From Diacronema lutheri (lineage: Eukaryota; Haptophyta; Pavlovophyceae; Pavlovales; Pavlovaceae), in the NCBI GenBank assembly GCA_019448385.1, contig JAGTXO010000008.1, positions 744,001-808,000 on the forward strand: DNA of 64,000 bases, given 5' to 3'. A model generated the notes under the pieces. That model saw nothing but the letters and a program-made list of their open reading frames with translations. It searched no databases and was not told where the DNA came from. A program made the translations under genes and the position numbers. Positions 57,955 through 64,000 of the stretch are shown piece after piece. Position 1 is the stretch's first letter. The number at the start of each line of letters is the position of its first letter.

Positions 57955-59611
57955 TAGTGCCCCCGCTGACCCTGCCCATTGAACAACTGAACTCTCAGGC
58001 GCGTCGTCCCCCTCCGAGTCCGCCTCCTCCTCCTCCGGCGCCGAGTCCTCGAACTGCGCGCTGACGCCCGGGGGCGGCGGCCGTGGCGGCGGCGGCGGTG
58101 GCGGCGGTGGTCGTGGATGTGCCAGCAGCGGCGGCGGCGACGGCGGCGGCAGCAGCAGCGGCAGGGGCGGCGGCGGCGGCGGCTCGAACGGCGACCCGGC
58201 GAGGAAGATTTCGTCAAGTCGCTCGATGAGCAGCTGCGTCACGCGCGCCGTCGCGCCCAGATCGGCCAGGTGCGCGAGCGTATATGCGCGCGGCCAGAGC
58301 AGATTTGGCGCGAAAATTGTCGCGATTGCCCCAGCGCCCATGCGGTTGTGCCCATACTCGGCTGTAACGGCTGCGAGGAGGGCACAGGTCTGCAGAAGTA
58401 CCTCGCGGTGCGCGGGCGGGAGCTCGGCGACGAGCGCACGCAGCTCGTCCAGGACCGCCGTCTCGTCGCCGCCCTCCGCCGCGCCGCCGACCGTGGCCAA
58501 CGGCGCGCGCACGAGCGCGTCCGCGCCGGGCGCGTACTTCATCCCGACGTCGACAAACGGTTCGTACAGTCCAAACGTGCACGCGGGCTCGGGCAGCTCT
58601 CGCAAAAAGGCCTTGAGCAGCGCGCCCGCCACGTGCGGCTCGCCGCCCGCCGCGTCCAGTTCAGCGAGGATTTGCCGCTCGTGCTCGCCCGAGTCGAGGC
58701 GTCGACGAAGCGCACGCACGCGCGCCACGTCCGCGGAGACACGGAAGAGGCCGACGGTGCGGAGGAGAGCGGGCCTGGCCAGGTGCGCGACAAGCGCGCA
58801 GAAGAGCCGCGGCACTCGCCCGTCACCGCCGCGCGACGGCGAAGCGAGCTCGGCGAGGGCCGGCGCGCGCGGTGAGGCCGGCGAGGGCTCGGTAAACCAG
58901 CCACCGCCCGCCGTCGCGCAGCCCAGCTCGGGCGCGGAACGGTGGCCGGGGAGGAGGCGCGAGAGGAAGCCCGCCGTCGGCGCCGCCTCCACGCCACCGG
59001 CCGCGTCCGTCGAGCGCCGCGCGCGCGCGCCGGCTGGCGAGCCAGGCGGCGCGTCGGGCACGTCCGCCCATCCGGCGATCCTCTGAAATTGACTCACGGG
59101 TGCGAGCGCGGCGGACGCAACGACCGATCCTTGTGCGGAGAGGCGCGAGCCACGCGTGCTCGCGACGCCGCCGAGCGCGTCGTCACCCAAGCCCGCCGCT
59201 GTCGCGTGCGCGCCCGCGCGCTCGCCGCCTTTCGATCCGCCGACCGCCGATGTGGTGCGCAACCGTCGTCGCCAGTCGGGCAGAGCGCCGCCATTCACAA
59301 CGGCCGGCCGGGAGGAGCGCATCGTGCGAAAGGCGCGCAACGCCGTCGGCGCGCGGCTGCGGCGGGCGCGCGGCGGCGCACCGCGCCTCCATCTCGAGCG
59401 AGCAATCAAGCGCCCCCTCGAGCAGCACCGCGCGCGCGTGCGCGAGCTGTGTCCAGCCGGAGACGCCCGCGCGCCAGACGAGCGCCTTCTCGTCGAGCAC
59501 ACCACTGTCGAGCATCGCCGCCAGCTGCACGCCCGCGTACGGCCCTCGTTGCGAGCCCTCGTGGTCCAGAAGAAACCACTTCGGCGAGCGCCGCCGGGGG
59601 CCGGCGGCCAT
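57955..59611 (-). CDS. GYF-domain RhoGAP
   Basis: The first exon begins at the ATG at 59611. It encodes a GYF_2-type domain: KWFLLDHEGSQRGPYAGVQL, then DEKALVWRAGVSGWTQL. The RhoGAP domain lies in another frame (ORF from 59505), so an intron must lie between about 59400 and 59250; its ends were not fixed. RhoGAP hallmarks are RTVGLFRVSADVARVRALRR with the Arg finger, HVAGALLKAFLRELPEPACT and NRMGAGAIATIFAPNLLWP. Polyproline runs and an acidic stretch (SAPEEEEADSEGDDAPES) follow. It should accelerate GTP hydrolysis by Rho/Rac. The 3' end is uncertain because the frame runs on through a G run. Confidence 0.72.
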
Positions 59612-60696
59612 CTCCGAAATCCAACGACACTTCCGGGGACTTGAGCAGGGGCGTCCAGTGGGCCGCGGGGAAAGAGAGCGCGCGAAAGAGAGAGCGCTGA
59701 ACGTAGCGAGCGAAAGAGAGCGCGCGCAGGTCCGAAGGCAGAGCGACGACCCTGTGTACGCCGGCAGCGGGGACGGCCGGAACGGCAAGATTTGGCGGGC
59801 GTTCAGTCCGTCGGAACTCGCAAATCGCAATGCGCGGGAGCTCGGGCGGCGCAAGGAAAGAGAGACCTGCAAAAGAAGTGCAAGCGTATGTGCCGCGTCA
59901 AACGCGCGATGTTGGACGCCATCCTCACAAAGATCTCGCGCGCCGCATGCTGGACAGAGCTCACGCGCGTGGGCGGGCGCTACCGCCCATGCTCATGCGG
60001 GCACCTTCGCGACGGCGTCGAGCTCGGCTTTCAAAGCGCGTGTGCAGCATCTGCTTGAGCAAAGCGATTCGACAGCTGTTGCCCACGTTCGCCGCACGTG
60101 CAGCGCGGGAACGTACCCTGCCGGCAATCGCGGGCACGAACTGCGACCTGATCGACGCCTTGGCGTCGGGCTGCAGCCGGAGTGACGCCTGATCGATGCA
60201 CGACGACGCCTGCGCGCCGCCGATTCAAGGCACAGAGAGCGCGCACGCACACGCGCGTGAGGCGCGTGCACACGCGAGGCACGTTGTTCGCGGCGCGGCA
60301 GAGCGTGAAGTGGACGAGAGCGCATGGTCGTGGGGCGCAGCGACGGTTTGGGCGGGCGGCAGCGGTCAACGCCGAGCGCGCGGCGCGACGCGCAGTGCGC
60401 GCGCGCGCGCGCGCGAGCCCGGCCGGCTGGCGTGCGCTCGCAGCGCGGCCAGCGCGCGAATGGGCGCCGGCGCGTGGCGGCGCACACCGAAAAGACGCAC
60501 ATCACGGAGTTGGACCCACCCGCTCCGCTTGGACCCGCCTGTCTCGGCGTCGAGGCGCCCACCACCGCCGCCGAGCCCGCCACCAAGCGCTCCGCCGCGA
60601 GCAGCCAGCACGCCATGCTTGCCATGCTCCCGCCTTGACTGCCCCGTTCGGCGCAAAAGGCGCCAACGGGCCCGCAGTGTGGCGCGAGGCGCGAAC
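59612..60696. other. Interval with no supported gene
   Basis: It begins with a repeated gaaagagagcgcgc motif (about 59670-59740). Plus-strand stretches near 59890-60180, such as VKRAMLDAILTKISRAACWT and FKARVQHLLEQSDSTAVAHV, look protein-like but lie in different frames with no proven splice sites. A small spliced gene is possible. Confidence 0.5.
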
Positions 60697-61245
60697 ATGG
60701 CGTGCGTCGGCCTGATGCACGCCGCGCTGCTCGCAACGGCGGCCGCAGCGGCCGCGGCGCCAAGCGGCGGAGGCGCGGCGCGGCGTAGCGCGCGCGAGTG
60801 GGCGCGCGACACCTGGCGCTCGCCATGCCAGGTCCTCTGTGAGGTGCACCGCACGCCCGAGCTACGCGCGCGCGCGCTCGGCGCTGTCGGCTTTGCGCTC
60901 GGCCTGTGCATCATGCCGCGGACGCGAGGGCCGGACTACAACTCCTTCCGCACGGCTGAGGGCTGGCGCCAGCGCCTCCTCTCCATCAAGCCCGTCCCGT
61001 TCCCGGAGCGTGCGCTCATGAGCATGCCCGTCGCGCTCGCGCTCGCGTTCGCGGCGGACCCGCAGGGCAACTTGGAACGGGCGCGTGCGCTCGTCGGTGT
61101 GGGAGCGACACACCTCCGCGCGCGCGGGGGCGCGCGCCTTGCAGCCGTGCAGCTGCCAGCGCGCGCGCCGCCCACGCTCGCCAGGGGTGTCGGCAACGGC
61201 GCTCGCTTGCGAGACGCGCGGCCGCTCGCCGCGAGCGCGCCGTAG
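60697..61245 (+). CDS. Small unknown protein with signal-like N-terminus
   Basis: The protein has 182 residues from the ATG at 60697. The N-terminus (CVGLMHAALLATAAAAAAAP) resembles a signal peptide. The middle contains AREWARDTWRSPCQVLCEVH, a hydrophobic helix ALGAVGFALGLCIM, and RALMSMPVALALAFAADPQG. The last 50 residues are Arg/Ala-rich and may be readthrough past a missed donor near LERARAL. I do not recognise the family. Confidence 0.45.
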   Translation: MACVGLMHAALLATAAAAAAAPSGGGAARRSAREWARDTWRSPCQVLCEVHRTPELRARALGAVGFALGLCIMPRTRGPDYNSFRTAEGWRQRLLSIKPVPFPERALMSMPVALALAFAADPQGNLERARALVGVGATHLRARGGARLAAVQLPARAPPTLARGVGNGARLRDARPLAASAP

Positions 61246-61450
61246 CGGAGCGCCAATCGGGCCCCGTCGGCGGCATCGCGGCGGCATCGGATCAGTCACC
61301 ACGCACCCGCTCCGCACGGAGACCGCACGATGTCAAACGCCGAGACGCGTCACTGTTGCGACTTGCGACTCACTGTGAAGCACAAGCCTCGAACCTTCCT
61401 TCGGATCTACGCCCCCCATACCGAGGTGAAGAGGACAAGCGGCAGGCGCG

Positions 61451-62326
61451 ATGGCTGACGTGGCTTTCATCGGCCTCGGGATCATGGGCGTAGGTATGGC
61501 GGACAACCTCGCCAAGGCCGGGCGCAAGCTCGTCGTGTGGACGCGCGACGCCGCCAAGGCACGTGCCTTCGCGGATGCGCACCCCGGTGCGGTCGAAGTG
61601 GCGCCAACGGCCGCGCACGCGGTGCGGACCGCGCCGCTTACGTACTGCATGCTAAGCACGCTGGAGGCCTCGACGGCTGTATTCGACGCGCCCGACGGCG
61701 TGCTCGCCGCTGTCGGCCCGGGCAAGTGCGTCGTCGACTGCGCGACGCTCACGCCTGAGCGGATGGCCGAGATGGCGGCCGCCGTCCGCGCCAAGGGGGG
61801 TAAGTTCCTCGAGGCGCCGGTGTCGGGCTCGAAGAAGCCGGCGGCGGACGGCCAGCTCATCTTCCTCACCGCTGGCGACGCCGACCTCCTCGAGGCCGCC
61901 AGGCCCGACCTCGACGCGATGGGCAAGGCGACGCACTACTACGGTGCGGACGTCGGCGCGGGCTCGCGGATGAAGCTGTGTGTCAACATGACGATGGGTG
62001 TGCAGATCGCGGCGCTTGCCGAGGGCATTGCGCTCTGCGAGGCGTCGGGCCTCAGCGGTGACGCCTTCGTCGAGGTGCTCAAACAGGGCGCGATGAGCAG
62101 CCCGCTCATTGCGGGCAAGGGCGCGGCGATGGTCGGCCGGCAGTACGCGCCCCAGTTCCCGCTCGAGCACGCTCAAAAGGACCTGCGCTTTGCCGTTGCC
62201 GCGGGCGACAAGCTTGGCCTCGCGCTGCCCGTCGCGGCCGCATCAAACGAGCTCTTCAAGCGCGCGCGCGCCGCGGGCAACGGCGGCGACGACTGCTGCG
62301 CGGTCGTCGAGGCGGCGAGGAAGTAG
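61451..62326 (+). CDS. GLYR1: Beta-hydroxyacid dehydrogenase, glyoxylate/succinic semialdehyde reductase type
   Basis: The protein has 291 residues, full length for the family. The N-terminal Rossmann motif is VAFIGLGIMGVGMADNLAKA and the cofactor loop VVWTRDAAKA, where the basic residue favours NADPH. The substrate loop is FLEAPVSGSKKPAADGQLIF, with the catalytic Lys in GSRMKLCVNMTMG. The C-terminal helices (FPLEHAQKDLRFAVAAGDKL) match GLYR-type enzymes. They reduce glyoxylate and succinic semialdehyde with NADPH to detoxify aldehydes from photorespiration and the GABA shunt. 3-hydroxyisobutyrate dehydrogenase is the nearest alternative. No targeting peptide is seen, so it is probably cytosolic. 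Confidence 0.9.
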   Translation: MADVAFIGLGIMGVGMADNLAKAGRKLVVWTRDAAKARAFADAHPGAVEVAPTAAHAVRTAPLTYCMLSTLEASTAVFDAPDGVLAAVGPGKCVVDCATLTPERMAEMAAAVRAKGGKFLEAPVSGSKKPAADGQLIFLTAGDADLLEAARPDLDAMGKATHYYGADVGAGSRMKLCVNMTMGVQIAALAEGIALCEASGLSGDAFVEVLKQGAMSSPLIAGKGAAMVGRQYAPQFPLEHAQKDLRFAVAAGDKLGLALPVAAASNELFKRARAAGNGGDDCCAVVEAARK

Positions 62327-62514
62327 CCCGGCGCGCGCGCGCGGCGTTCGTACCACCGCGTGTGTGCACGCGGGTTGCTCCCGCTCGTCAGCAACGATTC
62401 GAATTGGCCTCCAACCTCCAAGGCGGAGGCCACATCTGATTTCCACTCCGACGAGCGATTGTTCTTGAGCATGACTTGTCCGACAGTCATCACCATCGTG
62501 CCGCTGTTACGGAA

Positions 62515-63180
62515 ATGGACAACGTCAGCTATGCATCGCGCCAGGGCGGCTTGGTGACAGACGGCGACGTTCTTGCGCGGCGCGGCGTGCCAGGTTTCAA
62601 GTCGCGTTCGTTCGCGCACAACCTGCCGGGCGCGCAGATCAAGCCGTACACGCACGAGAACAAGCACTTTAGCACGTCGCACGGCGTGACCATGTCGACG
62701 CAGCAGAACCTCTTCCTGCAGGACACGTACCGGCGAGAGTCGCTAAGCCGCGTGTTTTGGGACGACATCTACGGCAAGACGCACGGGCCAGGCTCGACCA
62801 GCGAGTCGCGCGAGCGCGCGTTGCGGGCATCGACCGCGCCGCGCGGCGTGTCGGACGTGCGGCCGACGCGGAAGGCGGTCGAGTACGAGCCAACGCACCT
62901 CGAGAAGCGGCGGCGGCTGCTCGATCTGTGCTACAATTCGAATCTCGTCCTCGGCACGTTGCCCGAGCGCGAGCGCTTTGCCACGACGTACGGGCAGCTG
63001 TGCGCTGAGGCAGGTAGCGTCGCTGAGCGGATGGCGGCGATGAAGCACGACGACGTGTTCACGCTCAAGCAGTCGGCCGACCCGTACTTCGGCAAGACGC
63101 GCTTCCCGATCACAAGCACGCCAGGCATCACTGAATCCAAGGGCCCGCGCGACAGCAATGCGATCCGAAAGTTCCCGTGA
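62515..63180 (+). CDS. Unknown conserved-looking 221-residue protein
   Basis: The start is ATG at 62515 (MDNVSYASRQGGLVTDGDVL). The composition is balanced, unlike the Ala/Arg-rich background: KPYTHENKHFSTSHGVTMST, QDTYRRESLSRVFWDDIYG, LDLCYNSNLVLGTLPERERF, and a C-terminus with YFGKTRFPITSTPGITESKG. It has no membrane segment or known motif. The repeated short YG/YFGK/PG motifs recall microtubule-inner or flagellar-associated proteins, but this is only an impression. It follows the reductase on the same strand by about 190 bases. Confidence 0.7.
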   Translation: MDNVSYASRQGGLVTDGDVLARRGVPGFKSRSFAHNLPGAQIKPYTHENKHFSTSHGVTMSTQQNLFLQDTYRRESLSRVFWDDIYGKTHGPGSTSESRERALRASTAPRGVSDVRPTRKAVEYEPTHLEKRRRLLDLCYNSNLVLGTLPERERFATTYGQLCAEAGSVAERMAAMKHDDVFTLKQSADPYFGKTRFPITSTPGITESKGPRDSNAIRKFP

Positions 63181-63199
63181 GCGAGGTGCCCGAGCGTTG

Positions 63200-64000
63200 T
63201 AGCTCGTAGCCTCGAAAAGGGGGGGCAATGCCGTCGATACGCCGAGCGCAGCTCCGCGACGAGCTCCTCCGCGAAGCCGCGTGCCTCGCGCTCCTCCTCG
63301 CCCGTAGAGGCGTAACACACAAAGCTGGTCGCCGTGCCGTGGCCGCGCCTCGGCTGGTCGGCGACGAGCAGCCCGGCGGGCGTGACGGCTCCCGCCCGCC
63401 GTCGCGCGGCGCGAGCGCCACGCGCAGCGTTCGGCGCTGCTGCGAGTGCCGCGTGAGTCAGGTGCAGGCCACCGCAAAGGCGTCGACGCCGACCGTCCCG
63501 TCCGGCGCTCATCGACGCGCGCAGCGCGTCGGCCGCGGCGGCCGCGGCGGCTGCGACGGACGCGGCAACGGCGACGGCGTCGGCGGCCACGTCGACGACG
63601 TCCTCGTCGCTGGTCTCGGCGCGCGCGCATCGTCGGCGCGACGCCGTCGACGGTCGCCCACTCAACCACGCGCGCGAGCTGCCGCCGTACCGCGTGCAAC
63701 GCGTCGTCGATGCCGCGCGCGGTGGCGAGCGCGGCGACGGTGGCGACGCCGCCGTCAGTGTCTGCGGCGGCCGCGACGCGCTCGAGGCAGAGCAGCGTGG
63801 CGACGCGCGAGTTGGACGCGCGCGTCGGCTGCGGCGCGCGCCGCACGCACACCGCCACGCTGGGCGCGAGCAGCGTCGCGGCACGCCGCAGCGCGCCGTG
63901 CGCGCGCGCGTGCGCCCGCCGCGGCTCGCCCGTCGTCAGGTGCGCCGCGCGCGTTGTGACGAAACCGTTCGCGCGCGCCAAGGCGCCGTCGGCGGTCACG
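63200..64000 (-). CDS. Unknown alanine-rich protein, cut by window edge
   Basis: The minus strand from the right edge reads TRAAHLTTGEPRRAHARAHG, SNSRVATLLCLERVAAAADT and LHAVRRQLARVVEWATVDGV in one frame. It then continues in another with DEDVVDVAADAVAVAASVAA, RLCGGLHLTHAALAAAP and EEREARGFAEELVAELRSAY. A frame change or short intron lies near 63620. The 5' end is outside the window. It stops being convincing near 63200, close to the convergent gene's stop. The function is unknown. Confidence 0.4.

Noticed and set aside
57505-57957. Plus-strand frame with an acidic serine-rich product
   Set aside because: It lies between two minus-strand genes, has no start context or domain, and runs into the C homopolymer; probably a shadow.

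Overview
The window is GC-rich nuclear DNA from a eukaryotic microalga. A haptophyte-like alga fits best, but that is an inference from style and gene content, not from a marker gene. The signs are a spliceosome subunit (SPF27), a nucleolar RRP1, a mitochondrial Oxa1, short GT-AG introns whose donors often read GTGCG or GTGAG, a rhodopsin-linked histidine kinase, and long G or C homopolymer runs. Genes are packed tightly. Several neighbouring stops or starts lie 10 to 30 bases apart, and one divergent pair can share a single CATG for both start codons.

Layout: 0-9 kb holds housekeeping and secretory genes: an edge-truncated coiled-coil/membrane protein, secreted RNase T2, RRP1, an RluA-type pseudouridine synthase, a GT2-TPR glycosyltransferase, SPF27/BCAS2 (two exons) and a sulfotransferase. 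9.1-14.8 kb is a transposon-like block with a DDE-like transposase in several frames, cysteine clusters and a SAP-like tail, bounded by G and C runs and a 23-bp tandem repeat. 15.3-19.9 kb has a four-pass membrane protein, a coiled-coil protein and an inositol-polyphosphate 5-phosphatase with a C2 domain. 19.9-25.8 kb is repeat-rich: a disrupted unknown reading frame, a MITE-like element with ~88-base inverted arms made partly of TGTAGGG units, and a decayed Helitron-type PIF1 helicase.

25.8-41.3 kb is the highlight. One gene, predicted as four exons joined in frame by three short introns, would encode about 5,000 residues. Its order is: ubiquitin-specific-protease domain, REQ tandem repeat, helical repeats, Ulp1-like cysteine-peptidase module with apparently inactive diverged copies, YqaJ-type exonuclease, chromodomain, and a C-terminal Fanzor (eukaryotic TnpB-like) RuvC nuclease with an acidic tail and a basic end. 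I know of no described protein with this combination. It suggests a chromatin-reading, RNA-guided-type nuclease with ubiquitin/SUMO-peptidase and end-processing modules.

41.7-64 kb returns to cellular genes: a coiled-coil protein, a lipid-anchored metallophosphatase with EF-hands, a truncated-looking TBC RabGAP, a PLOD-type glycosyltransferase, a TauD-like dioxygenase, Oxa1, a DP1/HVA22 (REEP) protein, a rhodopsin-PAS-histidine kinase-receiver protein lacking the usual helix-C carboxylate, an RBPMS-like two-RRM protein, a GYF-RhoGAP, a glyoxylate-reductase-family enzyme, and unknown proteins. All exon joins were read by eye from phase and GT/AG signals. No search or transcript data were available.
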